Below the pieces are notes generated by a model. The model was not told the origin of the DNA and made no database searches. It was given only the letters and a program-made list of their open reading frames with translations. 64,000 nt of DNA from Nematostella vectensis. Taxonomy: Eukaryota > Cnidaria > Anthozoa > Actiniaria > Edwardsiidae. A program made the translations under genes and the position numbers. Numbering within the stretch: position 1 is the first letter of the stretch; each line of letters begins with the position of its first letter. Of this stretch, positions 44,829 through 55,860 are shown in pieces. Where the stretch lies: assembly GCF_932526225.1 (NCBI RefSeq), contig NC_064047.1, positions 9,971,494 to 10,035,493 on the forward strand, read 5' to 3'.

Positions 44829-44990
44829 CTTTAAAAGAAAAAGTCGACAACAACGCAGATTTATGTTTTTTAGAACGATATTTCGGCGGGCCAATACCTG
44901 CCTTCTTCAGGTTATAAATGAGTTACAATGACATGTTACAGCTAGTTTATACTGTAACATGCGTTGTTGTCGACTTTTTCTTTCAAAGGT
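44829..44990. mobile_element. Penelope-like element end fragment (inferred) within a 30-bp-arm hairpin
   Basis: CTTTAAAAGAAAAAGTCGAC with AACAACGCA at 44829-44858 is inverted at 44961-44990 (TGCGTTGTTG, TCGACTTTTTCTTTCAAAG). Between the arms is TTTCGGCGGGCCAATACCTG followed by CCTTCTTCAGG, a pattern I associate with Penelope-like element terminal regions. There is no coding part. Confidence 0.5.
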
Positions 44991-45308
44991 TCATTTATAA
45001 ATCGATTCATTATTTCCATCAAAGGGCACGCGGTCTGGTATCGCGAAGTCCGGGTGCGCGATTTGATGGATACCGGACCCTCCAAAAATGCCTTATTTTT
45101 AAAAGCCCTTGCTATGTAATATAAAAGCTCGATACATTGAGCTTGTACAAGAAGGCTCCTAAATGGATCTGAATCCTAGTAGGTCATTCATATATGGTTT
45201 ACCATGGTGTACCTTATACCCTAAAACCATTACTATAGTAAGTGAACCATAAATGAAGGATCTACGCTGAGGAGACCTGCTCTCTGACCGCTTGTTACCC
45301 AGAGTTCA

Positions 45309-45466
45309 GGGGCGTGGCCAAGTAGGTGGCCCAGGGGGCCCGGGCCCCCTTCTAGCAGCCAAAAATACAGTAAATGTATGTTACATTATCTAAAATACAG
45401 GAGAAAATGTCTTGAAAGTGCCTTTTGGGCCAACTCCGTTATAAAATCCTGGCTTACGCTGCTGGT
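45309..45466. mobile_element. MITE, family E, copy 2
   Basis: Starts GGGGCGTGGCCAAGTAGGTG and ends AAATCCTGGCTTACGC. It shares ACAGTAAATGTATG, TTACATTATCTAAAATACAG and GCCTTTTGGGCC with copy 1. A fragment with CCGTAGCCAGGATTTTGAG lies at 50191-50209. Confidence 0.7.
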
Positions 45467-45515
45467 TATAAACTAAAACCAAACAATCAAAACTGTCTCC
45501 TACACTTAAATCCGC

Positions 45516-45761
45516 ATTGTCACCAGTTTACTTCCGGTCGATTACGTAAGAATCTCCGATGATTTTTAACGGAAAACAGGAAAAATATTTCACAATATAG
45601 AAAGCAGTGTGTCTATTGGAAGTTTCTTTGAGGATGTGACTGCTAATTTAGAGCGGATGGCCTGTTAAATATTTCGGATTCGAATATAGATTCTTTTGTC
45701 TTTTAACGGTTGAGGTTTCCGTCGGACCTCCGGATGTAAACTGGTGACAATGCGGCCTTAA
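45516..45761. mobile_element. MITE, family B, most complete copy
   Basis: Left terminal repeat TTAAATCCGCATTGTCACCA, then GTTTACTTCCGG. Right terminal repeat GATGTAAACTGGTGACAATG, then CGGCCTTAA. It is 246 bp long. It contains the family's GTGTCTATTGGAAGTTTCTT and GGTTGAGGTTTCCGTCGG blocks. Confidence 0.78.
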
Positions 45762-45875
45762 TATTTCCAACCGACAAGGATTTGAACGCTAGGAGGTCGC
45801 GCGAGAACAATCTTGGGTAAAAAAGAGGTAAATGATAATAATACGAATGATGCAACACCGTCTGAATTGGCTTAC

Positions 45876-45930
45876 CTTCATAATCGCAGTAATAAAAAAA
45901 ATCTGCCCAAGTCACTTTAGTGTTTTCAAC
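45876..45930 (-). CDS. Orphan exon-like segment of unknown gene
   Basis: A 55-base open segment encoding VENTKVTWADFFYYCDYEG, bounded by TTTTATAG (acceptor) and GTAAGCC (donor). The peptide is well formed and rich in aromatic residues. Its exit phase (1) could join an acceptor (CTCCATAG) just upstream of the Rho gene's first ATG and keep the frame, making it an upstream exon of that gene, but a match in one of three phases is weak evidence. It could also belong to another gene. No domain recognised. Confidence 0.35.
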
Positions 45931-46198
45931 CTATAAAACGAAAAATTCAATTAAATCGCGTCAATAAAAATGCACCTGGTGATATTTATCGTTTACAAAA
46001 ATGAAATATGGTTCACAACAACTACATAAATAGAAAAGGTATTGGTGCAGGGGGATAGGAATAAAGCAAAAAGTGTCAGTATTATCTGTGACAATGGTAT
46101 GGTATGTTATGAATAAGGATTTGACAGAGCAAGCTAGGAGTGCGCTCATATCTCGCTTAGATCAGATAGTGTGCGCTCATATATAGATGTTGTGCAAC

Positions 46199-46790
46199 CC
46201 CCCCCCCCCCCCCCCCCCATCCCCTCCCGGCCTCCGCACGTCCCTCCCCCACCAGGCGAGTGTGCGCACGACGATAGGAGTACGAACAAACGAGCAGATG
46301 GCGACTGGGGTACCGACGGAAATTCGATTGCAATTGATGAGTGTGCGCACTGACAAAAGAAGGAACAAACCATAACACACAAGAATACACGAGCATTTGG
46401 CGAGTGTGTGTACAGATAAAAGTACGAACGCACGAGCATTTGGCGAGTGTGTGTACCGATAAAAGTACGAACGCACGAGCATTTGGCGAGTGTGTGTACC
46501 AATAGTAATACGAATAAACGAGCATTTGGCGAGTGTGTCCACCGATAGAAGTACGAACACACGAGCATTTGGCGAGTGTGTGCACCGATAAAAGTACGAA
46601 CGCACGAGCATTTGGCGAGTTTGTGTACCAATAATAGTAGGAACACACGAGCATTTGGCAAATGTGTCCACCGATAGAAGTACGAACACACGAGCATTTG
46701 GCGACTGTGCGTGCCGACGGAGGTACGAACGCACGAACAAATGACGAGTGTGTGTACCGATAGAAGTACCAACGCACGAGCATTTGGCGA
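46199..46790. repeat. 43-bp minisatellite preceded by a poly-C run
   Basis: A C-run at 46199-46220 precedes units of 43 bases containing ACGAGCATTTGGCGAGTGTG and ACCGATAAAAGTACGAAC, starting at about 46389, 46432, 46475, 46518 and onward to about 46790. The unit lacks stops in all three minus-strand frames, which explains the overlapping frames of about 190-210 codons here. I do not regard them as genes. Confidence 0.9.
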
Positions 46791-49397
46791 CTGTGTGTTC
46801 CGATAGAAGTACTAAAGCCTGCGTTAATTAAGGCTTCCCACTAAAATGTCCAAATATAAACCGCAGTCTATAGAAGCCGCGTGTCAACAAAGGAATTTTT
46901 AAGTTCTCCACGTATGGATTTGAAGAAACGGCTGAAATATATCAGAGTCCATTTCATAGTGCATTTCACGTCTGGTTCATTGAGTTCATTGTTTCGGCCG
47001 TCGTTCACCGTAAGGTTCCTTACTAGTTACTAGGTCTACCCGGTCATCAAAGCATTTGATGTCTTATCGCATGTCATACACCATAAGTACTTTAAGTAGA
47101 AGTTCTCATAGAATCTAAACATTTCAAGTGCAGCTCTTCGCAGCGATGAGCTCCCATGAGGCGTCTGACGTCAAAGCGTGCGGGCGGGTTTGTTTAGATT
47201 TAAGATGGCTCTTTGTCAGTCGCCATTTTGTAATCGAAGCATAATATCAATTATTGTGCGAAATCATCAATTTCCATCTGCTGGGGACACACCATTGATT
47301 CGAAAGAGCAAATAGGGCGAATAGGATAAGGCGACTTTCCGAGAAAAAAAACAAGCAGCCCATCTCCCCGTCAGACATCAAATATTGTTTCTCTAATTCA
47401 GAAAAGCTTTTGCAATTTATTTCGATTAAATTTTGTTCATAAAATATAAAACGTTTTTAGACAGTCATTTTTAACGAATTAAAATTATAAAGGTAATACT
47501 ACGTCAGAGTCAACATATATAGCTCAGAACCCGGTAACAGACTTGTCAAGATAAATCATCTTACGGAGAAATTGTACTATCCGAATCCAAATAAGCAAGC
47601 AGTCTCTTAGACTATGTAATAGGTGTATTATCAACAACTCGTGTTTTAACAACATACTTCTTACTCGACTTCGAGAGCTTGGATATCTATATATGTTAAA
47701 GACAATTGTGTTAGCTATTTATTTAAAAAGGAAAGAAAATTACCGTAAAATATCTACTAAAGCTGCCCCTCCTTGTTCTCTCACTGATTGGTGCCCCAAC
47801 CCCCTTCTTTTGAGGGCAACTTGGAGCAAATTTCATTTTTTCAATTCTTCATTAAGCGAGTACATGATCTAAGCTTTGTTGTTACACAGAGCGGCTACAG
47901 GCGCTACTTCCACCATAATTATTTCTCCGTGGAACTCGTGCTCAAGATAACGATCACGGGTGAGCCCTTGTGTTTTGAATGGCTGTTTTGGCTCGTGAGA
48001 ATCTCGGCATGAACGAGACACACTTAAACAAGACGGCTTAGCGATAAGAGGGAGGGAGGGATTGGGGTTAGGGTAGGGTAATCGCAATACTCAAGTGATA
48101 GGCGTTTACATATAACCAACTAAAACAGATGTTAGAGAATTAAAGTATCATAAAGATACAAATCCTATTGCTTTGAGAATGAAAAAGGCTTTGTCTGTAG
48201 TTATAATTGATACATGTTGGAGAATTCAACGTTTCCTCGTCTTGTTTTACGTGGAAAGTGCAAAAAAGGGACAAAAGAACAATGGCTTTAACACTATCGG
48301 GATAAATGATGAACGAGCGCTTAGTATATTTTGACAGATACGAGGAGGCAATAAATGTTCAATATCATCAGGTGTGGAGCTTAATCATTAAAGGAGGGAG
48401 GGGGGTATGAGGAAATGATATAAAAAGGATAACAATGATAAATAGACATCTTATGTTTAAAACTTGGGATACGACTTGTGACACAAATATTTCACTGTCG
48501 CAAAAATAAATGCAAAAGTGAGGTTTGCATTTCAGTGTCGAACTAAGATCTACTGTAACTGTGAAAATCTACAGTAAAATCGGTACTATTCTATCACTAA
48601 AGCATGAGATAAGAATATTATGATTTTTTTTAAATGATAAAATATTTCAATAGTCAAAATAAAACTAAAGTACCAGCTTCACAGAAGCCACGCAGTCTTC
48701 GAGAAAGCATTCATTTCCATCGGCTAATTTGGGAAAGCTATTCTGTTATCTCGCGATTAAGTTTATGGGAGTTCACGTATAAAACATTGTTTCAGATTGT
48801 TATTTCTCACACCATTTATCTTCAAGAAATTAAAAGAAAACAATGAGGTGTTGCTGACGATGACTCGCACCGTCATGGTACTGCGCATGTCCGGAATCAG
48901 TGTTTATTATAGGCTTTTAACTATCTACAAACAGTTGAACTTTAAGCTGTCGATGCCATGTTAAAATAATATTCAATATTGTATTGAAAACTCTGTTTAT
49001 TGACATTTTCTGGTCATTTCCTATGAATTAAAGTCCCCCACATTTACCAGAGGCTCATAAGTCAATATAAGAATTTGACTGAGATTCATTGTTTCCGGGC
49101 CGGAGAGCTATTTCAAAGCTCTTACCATGACACTGCCCCTTTAAGAGGGTATTTCAATGGGCGACACACGCGAAGAAATTACGTGACTTTCTGAGATATC
49201 ACGCCGAAATTAACACAGGAATGGCTTCGACGTTCATGACAGAGAGAGGCAAAAAAAATATTCAAATAAGAATCAGCCCTTTCTTACACTGTAAGATAAA
49301 AATATATTCATAGGCTGATTTGTAAGGGCATGTTCGAGGATCCAGCGAACTTTGCGGGCGTTCCCTTACAGCAGTAGTGACCTTTGGGAGCGCCCGC

Positions 49398-49723
49398 TCG
49401 AGGCCCAATCAAACTCGCAAAAATCGACGAGCCGCCAATCCAGCGGAAATTCAGTCGTCGGCGCGACAACGGCCGTGCCGAGTGAGTGTCTACTGTCGAG
49501 TGACACTCACGAGCAGTGCCTCGTTCCTAGAGCCCCTCGGTCAGAAAGTACACACGATCTGTCGCCACAGATGGTTAATTCGACAGTAGACGGTTAAAAG
49601 TGAAAAAAGAAATATGAGTGAAATTCGCAGATCGGTGAGACTCGGTTCAATTGAAAGCTAAGGTACGTTGTTTTGGCGCTGGATTGGCGGCTCGTCGATT
49701 TTTGTGAGTTTTATCGGGCCTCG
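49398..49723. repeat. Long palindrome / foldback element
   Basis: CGAGGCCCAATCAAACTCGC with AAAAATCGACGAGCCGCCAA and TCCAGC at about 49398-49443 is inverted at 49677-49723 (GCTGGATTGGCGGCTCGTCG onward to GGGCCTCG). A second inner pair (GTCTACTGTCGA near 49487; TCGACAGTAGAC near 49579) nests inside. GC content is higher than in the flanks. The short frames in it have no recognisable product. Confidence 0.7.
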
Positions 49724-52261
49724 AAGCAGATGTGTGTTCGAAGTTAGCCGATGGAGTAGCGGGCTTCAAACTCGCTCTACTGACATTCTTCAGGTATCCC
49801 GAAGGCGACAAAAACGCGCGCAATGCATGCTGTTATTGAAGAGTTTGACTTCAAGTTTCGGAGCAGGAGATACTATCTGTGTGGAGGAGTTTCAGAGCCT
49901 CCATGATAAGGGAAAGGAAGAAAATGAAGTCGGACATTCAAACAAATCGTTGTCGATTAAGATCCCACTCTTGAATCGACGCCATCTTTGTTTACAAAAA
50001 TGTGGGCGCGCGGATCCTGGGCTCTAGAATTTTGTTGCAAACGATGTTGCAAAACGATCCGTGTAACATGTACCCCAAAAATGGTGGCGTTATTTGTTGC
50101 GCGAAAAAACGATGTTGCAAACGACGCTTGTAACATCACCTTTAAAGGAAAGGTGGCTTCTTGATTAGAATATATAAATTATTGACACAGGCCCGTAGCC
50201 AGGATTTTGAGCGGGAGGGTTCGTTTACCCATTTAGCGGACTATTTTTTCTTAGGTAGCTCGCCCTAGCTCGAAGTGGTACTCAATTTTCCTGTGAAAAT
50301 TATAGACATTCTTATATGAAAAATATAGTTTAGTCAGCCATTAATGAGTCGATAAATGTCAGCCTTTTAATCGCATCGATTACCAGAATTCACCCCTTAA
50401 GCGGATGAAAGAATGAGGTTATTGAATCTATGTGAATTTGTCTTCTCCTTCCAAGTAATATGTAGTTGAATAGACGGGTATCAAAGGTATAGCTTAAGCG
50501 TGCAGCTAATCTCGGCCCCTGGCCATTAAGTTTGATCGGCTTTGACTTCATTTTAAACGATGAAAAATGCTGGTTTAATTTTCCTTTGATAAGTCTTGTT
50601 GGATGCTAAACAGCGAGTTATAATGAGGCAATCTAACTATTATGAGTGTATAATCCAAAACAGATGCGACTAATCTTTCCTTGGGGTCATTGATTAGAAA
50701 GCAACGGCGACGGCAACAGCAGTAAACAGACGTGAAATGTATTACGTTTAATACATCCCCTCTCCTCCCCTCTAAGACAGAAAAAAGGGACTTCAACGAA
50801 CTTCCCTGGGCTTCAAGCGACTGTATAAAAATATAGTCTAATAAACGGTTCCCAAGTACTTTAGTCTATTTTTATAACTATTTTTTATTTTTTTTGTTAC
50901 GGTAAATATTTAGCTTGGGGGTTTGAAAAGCAAAATTCAGAGAAGATATTCGATGAGACCAACAAATACAAAGCTTCATTGTTACGGTTCTTTTGTTTTA
51001 AAGAACTATTTTGACTAAAGAACGTGTTTTGACTAAAGACTGGAGATAAATTATGAAAACAATAGAAAAATAAAGGAAGCCACTGCCATCGTTCGAAACT
51101 CCATTTTGCAGCTGTTTTTGTCGTTTTACATTTTTTATGTTTAGGAAAACATTGGAATTATGTTTGACCACATAGCGGCAATTTAACCCGTGTATCATCT
51201 CCTTTGCCACGTGTTTCATAGCTCGCAAAGCATCTCTTTAAAAAAAATACTTGTTTTACACGGGATAATAGCTTTAAATGCCAATAACTCCTCTGCTACT
51301 TATATTCTTTATGGTATATTGTATTGAATTGAACACATGGCTGGCTGGTATAAAGCCATTTAGAACAGGATTATGGTTATTTAGAAAGCAAGAAAAAAAG
51401 AAAAGGCAGAGAATAAAGGGAATATTTTGCCTGCTCAACGGTCAAAGCCCCGAAACAAGGAATATGTAATTGTGTATACAATATCAGCAGGACATTTCTG
51501 TCATAGATCGCACAATAATATTATAATCTTATCTGAAAAGCTGGAAAGGTTGGGTTGTATTATACTAAGGAAAATGTTATCAAATGGTTCAAAAGTCTAG
51601 CAAAATATCGATCTACATTCAGTACCAGAAATAAACGACACACAAAGAACATCTAAAGCAAGAAGACAGACAAGTTCTAAGCCTATTGGTTATAGCATCT
51701 TACCTTTAGCCTTGGAACAAGGGTTGACCTTTCAAATGTCTATTTTTAAAAGTCCTCCTCTATCACAAATCCCAAGCGATTATTGGCCTTTTTTAGACTG
51801 TTTCTTTTCGACACGTCAAACATTTGAGCAATCTTGGTCGCTCGATTGTAAGATCCAAGCGACACGAACGTGTCTATTCAAACAGACACCCTCGAAAAAG
51901 ACAAACTACAAAAAGCAATTAAATCAAAACAATGAGGGAATGAATTGGCTATATATCCTTGGCAAACAAGCTCTTCCATGGTATGCATAAATAAAAAAAC
52001 CCGATAACGTAATTACAAGGGCATCAAAATGATGTTCAAATAGAAATTACACGTGTGGTTTTGATTTTACATAGCTGTTACACGTCTAACAGAAAACAGA
52101 ACAGAACACGTCTAACAGAAAAATGCGTTTTCTTATAGGTATCTATCTGTAAGTTTAATTCTAGAGCTAGTCAATATGATGTAAATATTTGTACTTGTAA
52201 AAAATAGTTTTGGATCTGAGGAGATTAGATGGAGTTGTGATGTCGATGTGATGGAATGTTT

Positions 52262-52325
52262 GCAACCTCGCCCCCAGGGTCTTCTGGGTAATTTTAAATA
52301 TAAGACCCTGGGGACGAGGTTGGGA
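52262..52325. mobile_element. Compact palindromic MITE
   Basis: AACCTCGCCCCCAGGGTCTT is followed after about 20 bases by AAGACCCTGGGGACGAGGTT. A diverged relative with CCCTGGGAACGAGTTTG and GGGAACGAGGTTGGG lies at about 52553-52652. Confidence 0.65.
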
Positions 52326-55300
52326 ATGTTCCCTAGCTTTTTTTTAAAAAAAATATCGCGCAATATAGGCTTCAGTCAGTTATATAGAGAATTTTTTACA
52401 ATTTTTGAGGTATTAAATCCCTTCATACTGACCCTTTAAAACTAAGCCTTGGTGACCTGTGTCGACGTTGCTTCCTCATAATTTCAAGACGGCTGCGGCT
52501 GAAACAAATTTTGTCCCGGTAGTCTTCAGGGTAAGTTTTTAGAAGGCACATAGCCCTGGGAACGAGTTTGATACCAGCCCTTTTCTAACTGCCTTATGGG
52601 GTAATATTAAGTATACCATTTTGACTATTAGCCAATGGGAACGAGGTTGGGCTCCAGACAGCTGCAAAACCGCTTGCGGGCGAAGCAATTCATCTTTGCC
52701 TACAGGGAGCTTAGATAAGAGATCCATGAATGTACTGGATCAATCTCACGATGAGAGGAGAGCTAGAAGGCCCGCTCAATCTGATAATGACGCTTCGCGT
52801 GGAACTGCCGACGCAAAACATGAGAAAAACGACAGCTTATTTTGGGGCGAAGCTTAATAACTGCTGCCTTATTTTTAAATTATCTTAAACATCAAAGGGG
52901 ATATCCAAAAGCAATAGCTGCTTGGTAATTATTTCTTATTCTTTGGAAATAAAAACGATAAAACGCATAATTAAAGCATGCGTCAGCAGGATAGCGATTC
53001 TGTTCGAGACACTACTGTAAAACCGACTGATTAGAATTTCAGAAAACCAACCGCAGATGCAGCAATTTACACTCGGGGTGTCATATAAGTTTGCGGAGAA
53101 ATTAAAACTAATTCTATTCTTGTAGAAGTGTTTCTACTACTTTATAACACTTTTAGGCATCTTCCGAAGTTCCTCAATATCCCGTTATTCCGTATGTTTT
53201 TTCCTTAACGCACCTGATGCCTTGTGCGACATTTTTATTCCCATATTCCTCATTTCGAATTCCCGTTATCCCTGATGCAAGAAAAGAAAAACCACATCCA
53301 AAAAAAAAATTGTTTTACACTCCACTTTGTTTTTTATACAGGAGGAGTTTCGTTAAATAGTTTATTTTTAAGTTACATGTTTATATTGGAGCACACCACC
53401 TGCTAACGGTCTTGCTTTTGACGCTCTTCATACAGTTTTGCCTTCTCTGTTTTGATGTTTAGAAAGCTTGCCTTGTCTCTCCAGGTGTCGATTCTCGTTA
53501 GGTGTTTTTTTCTGTCAAACTTGAATCAATTTGGACACAATTAGTCCAATCGGAACTGCATATTGTTTGTATCGATACTGGGCAAATTGCTTGTTTAATG
53601 TTAAGATATTCAAAAGAAATAAAGGAAACTCACTTGGACAACATCAATATTTTTCTCTTGGACAAGAGGAAACGCCACACTTTGATCTGATTGGATACTT
53701 TATACTGAAGAAACAGCTTTTGGGCACTTCAAATTGAGTGAATTTATCTCAACTTTTTTTATGATATTTTATCTTAAAATGAGTCTGCCTTGAAGAAGTA
53801 TTTTTAAAGACGAAAATTTGGCAAAGTCGAATACCAGTTTTTGGTGTATTGTATTATCTTAAAATGTAATATACAAGATTGGAGGTTTGTTGAAGTTCCT
53901 TCATATTTGAAAAAAATAGTTTTAAATCGTCCAAATGGTTATAATACATGATTATCGATTTAACTAAATGCTATTTTTTAGCATTAAAAATGTTTTGGCG
54001 ACTATTTCAAGGTGATATTCGGTTTTATTACGATAGCGTTTTTGTTTGTTGATATATTTGGTTGTTGTGTTTTTGCTCCCTTTCTTTTTTTCCTATTGCT
54101 ATTTTTTAAGGAAGCCTTTCATACAAGACCAATATAGATTTACACTTCCATGCCACTATACGCTGAAAAATATCTTAATTTTAGAATTAAGTATTGGTAA
54201 AAAAAAAATATTCTTTTCTTCTTCGGTCAGAAAATATTAAAAACATCAACAAATTTAGATTAAGCCTTTTGTTAGTCAATCTCCATACAACATCAATCTT
54301 CAACCCTTAAGATCCTGATGGGTTGCTGTGAGTATGTGTTGAAAGTATAAATTCAGGTGAAATATCGAAGCAGTTCTTTAGAAATCGGAACAATACTTTG
54401 GGAAGGGTACGTGCGACCATCTTTCCGCTGCACAATGGGTTTATTTAGACTTGTTTTGTTTCAGCTCTGGGAAGGAAATCGCACTCGTGCAACGGATTAG
54501 ACAGCTTTCGCACTAAGGTGGAGAAAAACATGTTTTAGACTTGTTAATACGATATAGAATGGACCATGATTCACATTATTGTTATAATATAGTTATAACT
54601 GAGTTATACTCTTAAGCTGTTATAAGTTGGGTTTGTAATGCCCTGGATGATTTTTAAAGCATCATTTCTATTGCTCTTAGCCTAATGGTAGTAACAAAGT
54701 AGCGTAAATTCAATAGCATTAAAAACATAACGCAAATAGTCTAGTTGTGTAAAGTCGCACCAGCATGAGAGAGCAACATGAAGAGCGGAGCTTGTGCTTT
54801 GGGAACGATAATTCATGATAATCAGCCTTTTAGACGAATTTACAATGGATGAAATAGCTTTGGGTAGTCTCTGTTTTGAACTGGAAATTCTAAATACGGG
54901 ATACCAAAAGAAAGTGAAGACCGAGAGAATTGAGGAAATGATTGCAGCCCATAGTAAAATAAGTAGTTAAAAGCAAGAGACATCTATTATTCGTTTAATA
55001 TGTGTTTTCTCTTGACTTTAATGATAATCCGATTCAAGATTAAAATAAAAACTCCGGCTGTTAAAAGCAGGTTCTAGAATCTATTATATCGAGCCTCAAT
55101 TAAATTAGAAGAAAATAGCATCGAAAAGAAAGTGAGTAAGGGATAAATAAGGTACGACAAATTTCGACTATTTCCTAAAAAATTGTCCGGTAAACTACGA
55201 ATTTGTACGAACCCTTTACGAGTACTACCCGAACTCTTTCGACCTTACTTCGTACTCCTAGAAATCTTTAATCGCCATCATAGCACATAATAGCCATTAC

Positions 55301-55860
55301 AAGTGTGAATTACCTGTGAAAACAAAAATCCGAGAACCGAATGAATGCATGAGAATATCAACATGTGGATTCTAAATATCCAAAGAATATGCTTGCACTT
55401 CGGAAATGGCCAGTCTACGAAACTTTAGCCCTGTGACACAAGTAAACACAGCGCGCCAGAAAAAAATATACGTGTAATTAAAGGTGAAAATATTCTCTAC
55501 CTAGTTTATCTTTAGATATTGGCATATCCTCTGTGTTTTTTGAGACATGTGTTTAAAAGGCTTTACTGTCCGCTAATGGATACTTGCAAAGTATCTAGAA
55601 AGACAATGCGAAGAATTCAAACAGAGTATTAAAAAGCTATAGCCTATTAAAGGGACAGATGTTTCTCGCAGACAACTTCCCAGGGAGAGAACTTAAACAA
55701 CATTGGGGAGCAAATCAATAAGTTATACAAACTCGAAACTGTTGCGATTATAGTGGAGAGGTACACACGCAGTGTTTCATGCTCTTCGGTTCCTGGCTGT
55801 TCGCATCTATCTCTCAATCTGGCACAGTAAGGTTCATAATTAGCCTTATTCTTGGAAGAA

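Larger units (their letters stand above)
42897..55860. other. Gene-poor intergenic region between the Rho gene and the PRDM13-like gene
   Basis: This is the divergent interval between the minus-strand Rho gene and the plus-strand PRDM13-like gene, so it probably contains both promoters. I find no gene with a recognisable domain. It holds MITEs near 44, 45.4 and 45.6 kb, a Penelope-like signature at 44.8 kb, a 43-bp minisatellite at 46.4 kb, palindromes at 49.4 and 52.3 kb and one exon-like segment at 45876-45930. From about 52.9 to 55.8 kb it is AT-rich and featureless. Confidence 0.6.

Noticed and set aside
46146-46783. Three overlapping minus-strand open frames of about 190-210 codons
   Set aside because: They arise because the 43-bp minisatellite unit has no stop in any minus-strand frame. 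The translations are repeats of the same 14-15 residues and overlap one another.
49668-50027. Plus-strand open frame of about 119 codons beside the palindrome
   Set aside because: It starts inside the inverted repeat, has no recognisable domain and no supporting splice or polyadenylation context.
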